DNA of 58,713 bases from Anaerolineales bacterium (GTDB lineage Bacteria > Chloroflexota > Anaerolineae > Anaerolineales > UBA4823), in the NCBI GenBank assembly GCA_020354045.1, contig CP070639.1:2772162-2830874 (forward strand), written 5' to 3'. Numbering within the stretch: the stretch's first letter is position 1; each line of letters opens with the position of its first letter. Made by a program: the position numbers and the translations under genes. The notes beneath the pieces were generated by a model. The model searched no databases and was not told the origin of the DNA. It was given only the letters and a program-made list of their open reading frames with translations. Positions 1-7,853 of the stretch are shown here, one piece after another.

Positions 1-1
1 A

Positions 2-607
2 ACTGATATACAAATCTTCTTACCAATTATTCTGCACAATGCCTCTGTCAGTACTGGTTCCAACTACCGCATCCCTCCCGACAACCCCTTCGTTGGTTTG
101 AGCGGTTACCGGGAAGAAATCTGGGCTTTAGGCTTGCGCAATCCCTGGCGTGTCTCCTTTGACACAACTACTGGTGATTTGTACATTGCAGATGTTGGTC
201 AGAGTAAATTGGAAGAAATCAATTATCAGCACACTTCCAGCTCAGGTGGTGAGAACTATGGCTGGAATATTATGGAAGGCAAAGACTGTTATTTACTGGA
301 TCCATGTAATAAATCAGGACTAACCTTGCCAGTTTATGCCTATTCTCATGCATTGGGCTGCTCTGTCACGGGTGGGCATGTCTACCGCGGTGGTGCACAA
401 CCCAGCTTACAAGGCATATACTTCCTGGCTGACTTTTGCAGCGGGATTATCTGGGGACTTCGTCCGAATTCAAATATTTGGGAAGGGTCAATGCTGGACG
501 ATACCACGTTTAATATCTCGAGCTTTGGTCTGGACGAGAGTGGTGAGCTATATTTCGCCAGCCTCTATGATGGATCCATCCATAAAATCTCGGCTGTGAC
601 CCCCTAA
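2..607 (+). CDS. PQQ-dependent sugar dehydrogenase-like protein, C-terminal part (5' end outside window)
   Basis: The reading frame is open from the first bases of the window to a TAA at 605-607, so the start lies outside. The visible 200 or so residues contain YRIPPDNPFVG followed by EEIWALGLRNPWR, then DVGQ, GENYGWN and GGHVYRG. These are blade motifs of the soluble glucose/sorbosone dehydrogenase family (GSDH, Asd-type beta-propeller), which oxidises aldose sugars with PQQ, usually outside the cytoplasm. The C-terminus ends cleanly after the last blade (FGLDESGELYFASLYDG). It is convergent with lon, with 41 bases between them and no clear terminator. The family is clear; the substrate is not. 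Confidence 0.85.
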   Translation, partial: TDIQIFLPIILHNASVSTGSNYRIPPDNPFVGLSGYREEIWALGLRNPWRVSFDTTTGDLYIADVGQSKLEEINYQHTSSSGGENYGWNIMEGKDCYLLDPCNKSGLTLPVYAYSHALGCSVTGGHVYRGGAQPSLQGIYFLADFCSGIIWGLRPNSNIWEGSMLDDTTFNISSFGLDESGELYFASLYDGSIHKISAVTP

Positions 608-648
608 TCTCCCATCTGTAGCATTAAAGATACGGTCTCTGCATTACA

Positions 649-1572
649 TTAAGCAGAAGGTTGGAGCGGGGCTGATTCTCCTGGTGAGTTCACCTGGACT
701 CCACTTTTCTTTACTTCGGAGGTTTCTTGGGCAGAATTCTTAGTTATCTGCCGGGTGGGTTTGTTGTCTGTTGAACGGCTCTGTCGCACTTTTTTAGTTG
801 CCGGTGCCAGGGCGATCTCGAGCACTTGATCCATGTGTTCGACGGGTAAGATCTTGATCTCACTGCGCGCCCTCTTGGGAATATCCACCAGATCTTTGGT
901 ATTTTGCTTGGGGATAAGTACCACTTTTAATCCAACTCGATGGGCAGCCAACACCTTTTCACGCACCCCGCCGACAGGCAAAATCCTGCCACGCAATGTG
1001 ATCTCACCGGTCATACCCACATCACGCCTGACTTCCCTGGCTGTAAAAGCAGATACCAGTGCAGTTGCAATCGTGATCCCTGCACTTGGTCCATCTTTGG
1101 GGATTGCGCCTTCGGGTATGTGGATGTGAATATCAACCTGGTCGTAAATATCGCCATCCAGATCATAATTCTTGGAGCGCGATTTCAAATAAGAGAGGGC
1201 TGCCTGGGCGGACTCTTGCATGACATTTCCAATTTGCCCGGTGATCTGCAGGTTGCCCTTCCCTTCCATGAGTAATATTTCTACCGGCATGATCTCACCC
1301 CCATTTTCTGTCCAGGCGACTGCCGTAGCCACACCCACTTCGTCTTTGAGCTCGGCTTCCATGTTGAAAAATTGGGGCGGTCCGAGATAACGCTCAATGG
1401 CAGAAGCGCCAATTAAATTGGGATACCTTCTTCCTTCTGCTTTAAAACGGGCTACTTTACGCCAGACCCGCCCGATCTCACGTTCAAGGTTCCGCACTCC
1501 AGCTTCATAAGTGTACTCCCGGACAATCCTCTGTAAGGCTTGTTGCGTCAGGCGAACTTCTCCTTCTTCCAA
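649..1572 (-). CDS. lon: Lon protease, C-terminal fragment (small AAA+ subdomain and protease domain) after an in-frame TAG
   Basis: This is the second half of an ATP-dependent Lon protease. It carries the end of the AAA+ module (sensor-2 helix region, REYTYEAGVRNLEREI) and the whole proteolytic domain, with the catalytic serine in PKDGPSAGITIA and the catalytic lysine in REKVLAAHRVG. The C-terminus has a low-complexity tail rich in S, T, K and P. The frame continues upstream through a conserved Lon stretch (IASRYLIPRQLEENG) to a TAG at 1618-1620, in the same frame as the N-terminal half. The listed start is a TTG inside conserved sequence with no ribosome binding site, so it is probably not a real start. 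The fragment cannot be an active protease without the ATPase half. Confidence 0.85.
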   Translation of the reverse strand: MEEGEVRLTQQALQRIVREYTYEAGVRNLEREIGRVWRKVARFKAEGRRYPNLIGASAIERYLGPPQFFNMEAELKDEVGVATAVAWTENGGEIMPVEILLMEGKGNLQITGQIGNVMQESAQAALSYLKSRSKNYDLDGDIYDQVDIHIHIPEGAIPKDGPSAGITIATALVSAFTAREVRRDVGMTGEITLRGRILPVGGVREKVLAAHRVGLKVVLIPKQNTKDLVDIPKRARSEIKILPVEHMDQVLEIALAPATKKVRQSRSTDNKPTRQITKNSAQETSEVKKSGVQVNSPGESAPLQPSA

Positions 1573-1617
1573 TCCATTTTCTTCTAACTGGCGTGGAATC
1601 AGGTAACGGCTGGCAAT

Positions 1618-3285
1618 CTAAAGTTTCTCTTCCTCGATGTAACCGGGAAACTCAATGATCTCCATGCGGTCCAGTAGCGCAGGGGGGATAGTCGCGGCTG
1701 TATTTGCTGTGGTGATGAACATCACCCTGGATAGATCGTAAGGCAGTTCAAGGTAATGGTCCGAAAAGGCATAATTTTGCTCGGGGTCTAGCACTTCCAG
1801 CATCGCTGCCGCTGGATCCCCTCGAAAGTCCTGTCCTAGTTTATCGATCTCATCCAGCATAAACAATGGGTTATTGGTTCCTGCCCTGCGCATAGTTTGC
1901 AGGATTCTGCCAGGTAGCGCACCAATATACGTGCGTCGGTGGCCACGGATTTCTGCCTCGTCGCGTACACCTCCCAGTGAAATCCTCACAAATTTGCGCC
2001 CAAGCGCTTCAGCAATCGATTGTCCCAACGAAGTTTTACCTGTTCCAGGAGGTCCGATAAAACACAGTATTGGCTGCCGCAGGCGCTTGGGTTTCAAGCT
2101 GCGCACCGCGATATATTCCAGAATGCGCTCTTTCGCCCGGCGTAGACCATAGTGGTCTCGTTCCAGAATTTTCCCCGCATGTTTTACGTCCAGGTTGTCT
2201 TCAGTCCGATTTGACCAGGGCAATTCTAGTATCCACTCCAGATAAGTACGGATTATGCCTACTTCTGGAGACATAGGTGGCATCTGTGATAGCCGATCGA
2301 CCTCCTTAATGGCCCGCACCTGGACTTCCTCAGGTAATGCCGCCGAATCAAGGCGCACCTTTAATTCCTGTATCTCGCGTGACCAAATGTCCCCTTCGCC
2401 TAACTCGCTTTGGATCGCTTTGATTTGTTCACGCAGATAAAACTCTCTTTGTGAACGATCGACCTCACTTTGCGCGCGGGTATGGATTTCGTCCTCCAAC
2501 TCGAGCACATCCACCTCGCGGGCGAGAATTCCGATAACTTTCTGCAGTCGTTCCAGGGGATCGATCGTCTCTAAGAGAATGCGCCGCTCCTCCAATGGCG
2601 GAGAGATCGCAGTAGCCAGCATATCAGACAGCCAGGCAGGTTCTTCGATATTGAGAGCGTAAAGATATGCTTCATCTGGAAGACTGCGATCCAGATTTAC
2701 GCATTTTTGGAATAATTCCAGGGCGGTACGCATGGTCGCATCGAGTTGGCGATCCACCTCATCGATTTCATAAATGGGCCGCGCTCGCACGCGTATATAT
2801 GGTTTTGTCTTGATAAATTCAACCACTTCTACCCTGCGTCGGCCCTGCACTAAAGCAGAACTTGACCCATCTGGCATATCCAGGAGCCGGCCAACAGCCA
2901 TCTCAACTCCGTACATCATAAAATCTTGTGGACCAGGGTGATCTTCATCTGGATCAAGTTGGGTAATAGCAATGACTGTCTGGTTATTTCGATGAGCCTC
3001 TTCAATTGCCAGGAGTGAGGCATCACGACCGACAAAAATGGGGGAGATCATCCGCGGAAATACCACCAAATCACGCAGGGGCAATACTGGACATTCAATC
3101 AGTCCGTCTGGATCTAAATCCGTGTCTGATATTTCATATAGCTCTTCGGTTCGCCGGTGTAATGCCCCACTAATATTCTCGTCTTCCTCGTCAAAATACC
3201 AATCATTATCTCTCATCGTATGTCTCTCAACCCTAAAATCAGGATCTCCTGCGGCATAATCGCCAGAATCCCCGGCTTTCACCAC
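1618..3285 (-). CDS. lon: Lon protease, N-terminal and AAA+ ATPase part, ending at an in-frame TAG
   Basis: This is the first half of Lon. It has an acidic leader of about 60 residues, the substrate-binding N domain starting at CPVLPLRDLVVFP, a coiled coil (QREFYLREQIKAIQSELGE) and the AAA+ core with Walker A GPPGTGKT and Walker B PLFMLDEIDK. The frame stops at TAG (1618-1620) right after EEEKL, where homologues read EEEKL-x-IA. Without the stop, the gene would be 878 codons, a normal Lon length. The GTG start directly follows the folC stop codon, which suggests translational coupling; an ATG at 3216 is an alternative start. Sequencing error, pseudogene and strain-specific mutation cannot be separated from this sequence alone. 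Confidence 0.9.
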   Translation of the reverse strand: MVKAGDSGDYAAGDPDFRVERHTMRDNDWYFDEEDENISGALHRRTEELYEISDTDLDPDGLIECPVLPLRDLVVFPRMISPIFVGRDASLLAIEEAHRNNQTVIAITQLDPDEDHPGPQDFMMYGVEMAVGRLLDMPDGSSSALVQGRRRVEVVEFIKTKPYIRVRARPIYEIDEVDRQLDATMRTALELFQKCVNLDRSLPDEAYLYALNIEEPAWLSDMLATAISPPLEERRILLETIDPLERLQKVIGILAREVDVLELEDEIHTRAQSEVDRSQREFYLREQIKAIQSELGEGDIWSREIQELKVRLDSAALPEEVQVRAIKEVDRLSQMPPMSPEVGIIRTYLEWILELPWSNRTEDNLDVKHAGKILERDHYGLRRAKERILEYIAVRSLKPKRLRQPILCFIGPPGTGKTSLGQSIAEALGRKFVRISLGGVRDEAEIRGHRRTYIGALPGRILQTMRRAGTNNPLFMLDEIDKLGQDFRGDPAAAMLEVLDPEQNYAFSDHYLELPYDLSRVMFITTANTAATIPPALLDRMEIIEFPGYIEEEKL

Positions 3286-4650
3286 TCAATTACGGGCCAT
3301 CCATGCTTCCCGCGCCCCTGCCGCCACAAATATACTTCCAGCAGCTAATACAATCATCTTACCTTCAGCGATTTGAATAGCCTTTTCCAAAGCCTCGCTC
3401 ACATCAGAAACAATTGTAACAGCCTTCCCAAATTGGTGTGCACTCTCAACAATTTTGTCGATTTCCATCGCCCTGGGGTGGTACGATTGTGTGGCTACTA
3501 CCTGATCCACTCTAGGCATTAACTCCGCAAACATACCGTATAAATCTTTATCCTCGGAAGCGCCAAAAATCAGCACCACGCTTTCTCCGGGAAAATATTC
3601 GTCCAAAGATAGGCGTAATTTCAGCGCCGAATCACGATTGTGAGCTGAGTCGATAATCACAGCAGGATTTCTTTGTAATATTTCGAAGCGCCCAGGCCAA
3701 TTAGCCTGAGCGAATCCTTTTTGGATATCCTGCTCTTTCATGGATAAAGACCGGCTTTTGAACACCTGTAAAGCTGCGTATGCTGTGGCCGCATTTTCAA
3801 CTTGGTGGTAGCCCAACAGTCGAATTTTCAACCTGGTTGGTTCCCATTCGCTCTCACCACCACCTTCGATATATCGATCCACATCTCCTTGTTCAGAAGC
3901 TGGCCAGATTAAGAATGATTGTTCCTCTAGAGAGCTTGATTCAGGGGCGAACAAATAGTCCCTTCCCACCTGGATTAGGAGAGCATGTTGGTTTCCAGCT
4001 ACCTGGCTGACAGCCAATCTTGCTTCTTCCTCTTGTGGAGCCAGGATAACAGGCACACCAGGTTTAATAATGCCCGCTTTTTCACCCGCTATCTCCGCTA
4101 ATGTGTTGCCAAGTACGGCGGTATGATCATAAGAAAGCGAGGTAATCACTGAAACAGCGGGAGTAATTACATTTGTGGCATCCAATCTTCCACCTAGACC
4201 CACTTCTACAACAGCAGTATCCACCTTTTTCTTGGCGAAGTACAAAAATGCCAGGGCTGTCGTAATCTCAAAGGTCGTTATTTGTTCATTGGACTCAATG
4301 ACCGGTTTTATTCCTTCAACCAGCTCGATTATTTCCTCATGTGGTATAGGTTGCCCATCGATCTGGATCCGTTCAGCATAATCGTGCAGATGGGGGGAGG
4401 TATACAGACCGGTTTTATAACCTGCAGCCCGCATAGCACTCTGGCACAAGGCAGCCACAGAGCCTTTACCTTTCGTCCCTGCTATATGGATGCTCGTGTA
4501 ATTACTCTCGGGGTTCCCCAATCTCTGCATCAACGTGAACATCCGGCCCAGATCAAACCTGTCCGGTGTATATCGAAAAGAACGCGTTAGACTGAAATCA
4601 ACAAACGAATATAAATAATCCAGGGTTTTTTGGTACGCATCAGTATCCAT
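3286..4650 (-). CDS. folC: Folylpolyglutamate synthase / dihydrofolate synthase
   Basis: FolC adds glutamate to folates, and in many bacteria also makes dihydrofolate from dihydropteroate, using ATP in the cytoplasm. The protein has the Mur-ligase-type P-loop GTKGKGSV near residues 58-65, then TSPHLHDYAERI, a central domain with EVGLGGRLDATNV and SYDHTAVLG, and a C-terminal domain beginning near NWPGRFEILQRNPAVIIDSAHN. Its length of about 455 residues is normal for the family. The ATG at 4650 is preferred over a TTG at 4656. A TAAAAT element lies nine bases upstream of the ATG, and there is no clear ribosome binding site. lon follows immediately. Confidence 0.95.
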   Translation of the reverse strand: MDTDAYQKTLDYLYSFVDFSLTRSFRYTPDRFDLGRMFTLMQRLGNPESNYTSIHIAGTKGKGSVAALCQSAMRAAGYKTGLYTSPHLHDYAERIQIDGQPIPHEEIIELVEGIKPVIESNEQITTFEITTALAFLYFAKKKVDTAVVEVGLGGRLDATNVITPAVSVITSLSYDHTAVLGNTLAEIAGEKAGIIKPGVPVILAPQEEEARLAVSQVAGNQHALLIQVGRDYLFAPESSSLEEQSFLIWPASEQGDVDRYIEGGGESEWEPTRLKIRLLGYHQVENAATAYAALQVFKSRSLSMKEQDIQKGFAQANWPGRFEILQRNPAVIIDSAHNRDSALKLRLSLDEYFPGESVVLIFGASEDKDLYGMFAELMPRVDQVVATQSYHPRAMEIDKIVESAHQFGKAVTIVSDVSEALEKAIQIAEGKMIVLAAGSIFVAAGAREAWMARN

Positions 4651-4832
4651 AACCAAAGGATTTTAAACCCGTGGACTACTACTTGCAAGGGAAAGAATTT
4701 ATGACGTTTATTATGTTAAAGTTAGCGTGGAACTTGCTGCGAACTTGGATTCGGGACATAAACTTTCCCCATTGACAGGCTGAATAATTCCGAGCCAGAA
4801 TGTAAAAAAGAATTGTTGACAAATGGGCATGG

Positions 4833-4844
4833 TAAAATTCGCCC
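4833..4844 (+). promoter_or_regulatory. -10-like element placed for leaderless transcription of the DUF218 gene
   Basis: TAAAAT at 4833-4838 is followed by six bases and then GTG at 4845. Transcription starting about seven bases after a -10 would begin at the start codon itself. A TTGACA at 4816-4821 is only 11 bases upstream of the -10, too close to be its normal -35. Confidence 0.5.
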
Positions 4845-5507
4845 GTGTTCAGAAGAGTGACTATGTTAGCCATACGTATATTTATAGCAACGATCGGTTT
4901 TGGTAGTATCATCCTGTTATTACCGCGCCTGATTACTGGGCTGTACACCTGGCCTCGTATATACACTCGGGCTGAAATCCCATCACGTAAGGTGGCGATT
5001 GTATTTGGTGCAGGCTTGTGGCGAGACGGTAGCCCAACACCTGTTCTTCGCGATCGGGTCAAGACAGCCGCTGAATTATATTTCTCTGGTAAAGTTGAAA
5101 AATTGCTCATGAGTGGGGATAATCGTTCCAAAAGTTATAACGAGCCAGGAGCAATGCACGCTTATGCCTTGAGTCTTGGTGTGCCCGATGATGCCATCGT
5201 CCTGGATTACGCCGGGCATAGTACTTACGATACTTGTTACCGGGCTGGGAGAATTTTCCAGGTCTCAGAAGCCATCCTGGTCACACAAAGCTTTCACCTG
5301 CCCCGCGCTGTTTACCTGTGTAACACAATGGGGATACAAGCAATTGGTATCCCTGCCGACATGAGAGAATACCGTCAGAGGTCGCTTGTTTTTTGGAACG
5401 TACGTGAAATTCCAGCCACACTTGTCGCTTTATGGCAAGCACATATCTCCTTGCCAACCCCGATTCTCGGTGAGCCAGAACCGATCTTTCCAATGGAGGC
5501 CCAATGA
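4845..5507 (+). CDS. DUF218 (SanA/ElyC/YdcF-like) membrane-anchored protein
   Basis: The protein has one N-terminal membrane segment (about residues 7-30) followed by a DUF218 domain. Motifs are VFGAGLWRDGSPTPVLRDR (residues 53-71), MSGDN (89-93), the loop DYAGHSTYDTC and the TQSFHLPRA segment (147-155). This matches SanA/ElyC-type proteins, which affect envelope integrity in enteric bacteria; the biochemical activity is not settled. The GTG at 4845 fits a leaderless transcript. An ATG at 4863, with AGAAGAG just upstream, is the alternative start. The 3' end overlaps the next gene by four bases (ATGA), so the two are probably co-expressed. Confidence 0.85.
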   Translation: MFRRVTMLAIRIFIATIGFGSIILLLPRLITGLYTWPRIYTRAEIPSRKVAIVFGAGLWRDGSPTPVLRDRVKTAAELYFSGKVEKLLMSGDNRSKSYNEPGAMHAYALSLGVPDDAIVLDYAGHSTYDTCYRAGRIFQVSEAILVTQSFHLPRAVYLCNTMGIQAIGIPADMREYRQRSLVFWNVREIPATLVALWQAHISLPTPILGEPEPIFPMEAQ

Positions 5508-6067
5508 TCGATCGCTCGAGCGCGTTAGAATTGGTTCATAAGTATGTAAAGAACGAGAATCTCATCCGCCATATGCTGGCTGTTGAAGCAGCTATGCGAT
5601 ATTATGCGCAGAGACACAGCGAAGATCCAGATCTTTGGGGATTGGTTGGATTATTGCATGATTTTGATTGGGAAATACACCCCACGCTTGCAGAACATCC
5701 CCAGGCTGGAGTTCCCATATTGCGCCAGAATGGTGTCTCCGAGGAAATAATTCAAGCAATTTTGAGCCACGCAGATCATACTGGTGTTCCCAGGATATCA
5801 GTCATGGAAAAAGCCTTGTGTGCCTGTGATGAAATTACAGGTTTGATTACGGCTGTTGCGTTGGTGCGCCCTTCACGCTCGCTGCACGATCTCACTTCAA
5901 AGTCTGTTAAAAAGAAATGGAAAGACAAGGCGTTTGCCGCTGGTGCAAACCGGGAGGAAATTCAAAAAGCTACAGAAGAATTCGGCATTGAGCTATGGGA
6001 GCATGTAGATAATGTAATACTGGCTATGCGTTCCATCGCAGAGCACTTAGGTTTGAGTGGCAATTGA
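5504..6067 (+). CDS. HD domain phosphohydrolase-like protein
   Basis: This is a 187-residue cytoplasmic protein with the HD metal-binding pattern: H23, the H52-D53 pair in LLHDFDWE, histidines at 89 and 92 (SHADHTG), and D109 in CACDEITG. It resembles the HDIG/YqeK-like group of predicted nucleotide or phosphate-ester hydrolases; no substrate can be named. Its start overlaps the DUF218 stop (ATGA), which implies coupled translation. The C-terminal half, after KSVKKKWKDKAFAAG, is helical and typical of the single-domain family. Confidence 0.8.
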   Translation: MIDRSSALELVHKYVKNENLIRHMLAVEAAMRYYAQRHSEDPDLWGLVGLLHDFDWEIHPTLAEHPQAGVPILRQNGVSEEIIQAILSHADHTGVPRISVMEKALCACDEITGLITAVALVRPSRSLHDLTSKSVKKKWKDKAFAAGANREEIQKATEEFGIELWEHVDNVILAMRSIAEHLGLSGN

Positions 6068-6113
6068 ATATCAGTTGAGATTTGGAATTATCGTTCGTTA
6101 AATTGAGAGAAAA

Positions 6114-6602
6114 TTATTCGTCTATCTGGAGCGTTTCTCTACAAGCATCACCACAGCGTTCAAGCGCCTTGGAAACCGCATCTGTCGCGGGTTGGACTGT
6201 TAGCAGCGCCTCACCACTTTTCAATATCAAACTTACATGCAGTAAATTATCCTGGTAAATCTCCGCCACCTCACCTTCTAGAATCGCGTTTTCTGCAATT
6301 TGCCAGTCCACAAAGGTAGCTTTTTCCGTAACCGGTCCTGGGTAAATATTCAACAAAAAATCTGTTTGATCAAGAGGTAAAGTTGAAATCGACTCTGGAG
6401 CTGGGTAAGCGGAGCTTTCCCCATTCAGTGTCGTGGTTTCTGCAGGAGCTGGGTAGGCGAGGTTTTCCTCCATGGGTGTCGTGGTTTCTGCAGGAACAGG
6501 TGAGGTTGTTATTTCTGGTGCGATGGGCACATTTGACTGGCAAGCAGGTAAAATTAGTAAGATAAGTACTGGAATTAATGAAAAAACGAAAGTACGCTTC
6601 AC
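6114..6602 (-). CDS. Small lipoprotein with a repeated Pro/Thr linker, function unknown
   Basis: The N-terminus is a lipoprotein signal (KRTF, then a hydrophobic run) with a lipobox ending LPAC, cysteine at 21. Residues of about 25-70 form a low-complexity linker with two near-identical copies of a YPAPAETTT-type unit, from a 48-bp DNA repeat. The remaining 90 residues form a small domain with two cysteines in ERCGDACRE. The start is GTG, with a good ribosome site (GGAGGT, six bases away). It runs convergent to the HD gene. I do not recognise the family. Confidence 0.65.
   Translation of the reverse strand: MKRTFVFSLIPVLILLILPACQSNVPIAPEITTSPVPAETTTPMEENLAYPAPAETTTLNGESSAYPAPESISTLPLDQTDFLLNIYPGPVTEKATFVDWQIAENAILEGEVAEIYQDNLLHVSLILKSGEALLTVQPATDAVSKALERCGDACRETLQIDE
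6398..6495. repeat. 48-bp direct repeat, about two copies, inside the lipoprotein gene
   Basis: Two blocks starting with GGAGCTGGGTA and ending with GTCGTGGTTTCTGCAGGA lie 48 bases apart. A 20-base core is identical at 6428-6447 and 6476-6495. The unit is 16 codons, so copy-number change would only alter the length of the surface linker. Confidence 0.75.
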
Positions 6603-6820
6603 AATCTGACCTCCAAACAGGGTGATAAGCCCTTAAAACCTCTCCTCAGGGTCTCCAGATCACATCTCCCCTGACTTGATAAGCTGATAATTCAGCCAGC
6701 ACCTTTGGTGCACATACGAAGCATTATACTTGATATGCCCACCCGGGAGTTGAACAAAAGAAACAGATTCCTGTCTAATTGCCATAGATGATCTCGAGCT
6801 CACAACTAAAAAAATCCCAA
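6603..6820. other. Intergenic region between the lipoprotein and the recombinase-like gene
   Basis: This stretch holds the ribosome site of the minus-strand lipoprotein at its left end. A 60-residue frame on the minus strand (6660-6842) has no homology or coding bias that I can recognise. I see no RNA gene or repeat here. Confidence 0.5.
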
Positions 6821-6849
6821 TTGACAAACCAATCATTCTCAATTAAACT
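6821..6849 (+). promoter_or_regulatory. Promoter of the recombinase-like gene
   Basis: TTGACA at 6821-6826, a 17-base spacer and TAAACT at 6844-6849 form a sigma-70-type promoter. The start codon at 6899 is preceded by GAGG, so this transcript has a normal leader of about 40 bases. Confidence 0.6.
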
Positions 6850-6898
6850 ATACGCAATAATGGCTATACGAAAATACCTTTCTTAAATCGAGGCTACT

Positions 6899-7798
6899 AT
6901 GACCCAAGACACAAGTACAGCTCACGTTACCTTACAATCCACCCTTAGCCCAACCATTAAAGCCTGGCGTATCTACCTAAATGATCAAGGCAATTCTATA
7001 CACACAGTCAAAGCCTTTACCGCAGATATGCGCCTTCTCGCCTCATATCTGCCTCCAGACCGGGCGCTGGGAGATATCAGCACTGCAGATTTGAATACTT
7101 TCCTGGATTGGATGCAAAAAGGTCGTGGCGTGCCATGTAGTGCTAAAACTCTGGCCCGAAGAATTACCTCTATTAAAGCATTCTTCCGTTGGTTACATAA
7201 AAATGGCGTACTTTTGGTTGATCCAGGTGAGAAGGTTGTGCAACGTTCTGTGATCAGCCCCTTACCCGAAGTTTTATCAGCAGATGAAATTCAAGCAGTG
7301 CTAGAAACAGCTGACTCGCACCGCAAAGGCAGTAAACCAGATGCACGCAATTATGTTTTGGTCAGGTTGCTTATTGATACAGGTATAAAAAAGGGCGAGT
7401 GCCTGGGGATAGGTCTCAATCATATTGACCTTGAAAACCCTCAAGGTGCAACTTTATTTATTCGCTATGCCAGTCCCAGCTATCGCTATAAGGAACGCAA
7501 GATTCCATTGACCGATGATTGGATTGAGGCTTACCATGAGTATACTGCCCAATACCAGCTCAAAGATCGTCTGTTCCCGTGGTCTCCTCGCCGCTTAGAG
7601 TATCTGCTTGAGGATATTTCCGAAGAAGCTGATCTGGATAAACACCTTTCCTTCGACATGTGTCGCTGGTCATGTGCCTTGAACGATTGGTTTTCTGGAA
7701 TGGAGCACGATAAAATCCGCCAAAAACTGGGGGTATCGAAAGTCCAATGGCGCGAGCTCAGCATGAAACTGGAACGATTAGCAGAGCAAGCGACCTAG
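6899..7798 (+). CDS. Tyrosine recombinase-like protein with replaced catalytic residues
   Basis: The 299-residue protein has the two-domain layout of XerC/XerD: a SAM-like N-terminal DNA-binding domain (about residues 15-110, ending KAFFRWLHKNG) and a catalytic-type domain from LSADEIQAVL. The active site is largely gone. The first Arg of TGxR is K164 (TGIKKGE), the His of HxxR is D253, the His of LGH is V279 and the nucleophilic Tyr position is S288. The second Arg (R256) and the beta-hairpin Lys (K198) remain. It should bind DNA but is unlikely to cut it by the usual mechanism. It has its own promoter and an intact frame, so it is probably expressed. No att sites or cargo are visible. Confidence 0.8.
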   Translation: MTQDTSTAHVTLQSTLSPTIKAWRIYLNDQGNSIHTVKAFTADMRLLASYLPPDRALGDISTADLNTFLDWMQKGRGVPCSAKTLARRITSIKAFFRWLHKNGVLLVDPGEKVVQRSVISPLPEVLSADEIQAVLETADSHRKGSKPDARNYVLVRLLIDTGIKKGECLGIGLNHIDLENPQGATLFIRYASPSYRYKERKIPLTDDWIEAYHEYTAQYQLKDRLFPWSPRRLEYLLEDISEEADLDKHLSFDMCRWSCALNDWFSGMEHDKIRQKLGVSKVQWRELSMKLERLAEQAT

Positions 7799-7853
7799 GG
7801 GATTGTGCCTGTATACGAATGCTAACTTTGGGACGTTATAGGATTGGATATGC

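Noticed and set aside
1618-1620. TAG in lon as a recoded amino acid (pyrrolysine or an altered code)
   Set aside because: No pyrrolysine genes are seen, TAG ends other genes in the window, and the selenocysteine machinery (SelB) reads TGA, not TAG.
4679-5131. 150-residue minus-strand frame overlapping the DUF218 gene
   Set aside because: It lies antisense to a recognisable gene and has no domain or ribosome site.
6660-6842. 60-residue minus-strand frame in the intergenic gap
   Set aside because: No homology recognised, no ribosome site, and it overlaps the -35 of the recombinase-like gene.
6858-6885. Eight-codon leader peptide before the recombinase-like gene
   Set aside because: No ribosome site or attenuator structure accompanies it; likely chance.
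6899-7798. Recombinase-like gene as the mark of an integrated element
   Set aside because: No tRNA target, direct repeats or cargo genes, and the catalytic residues are missing.
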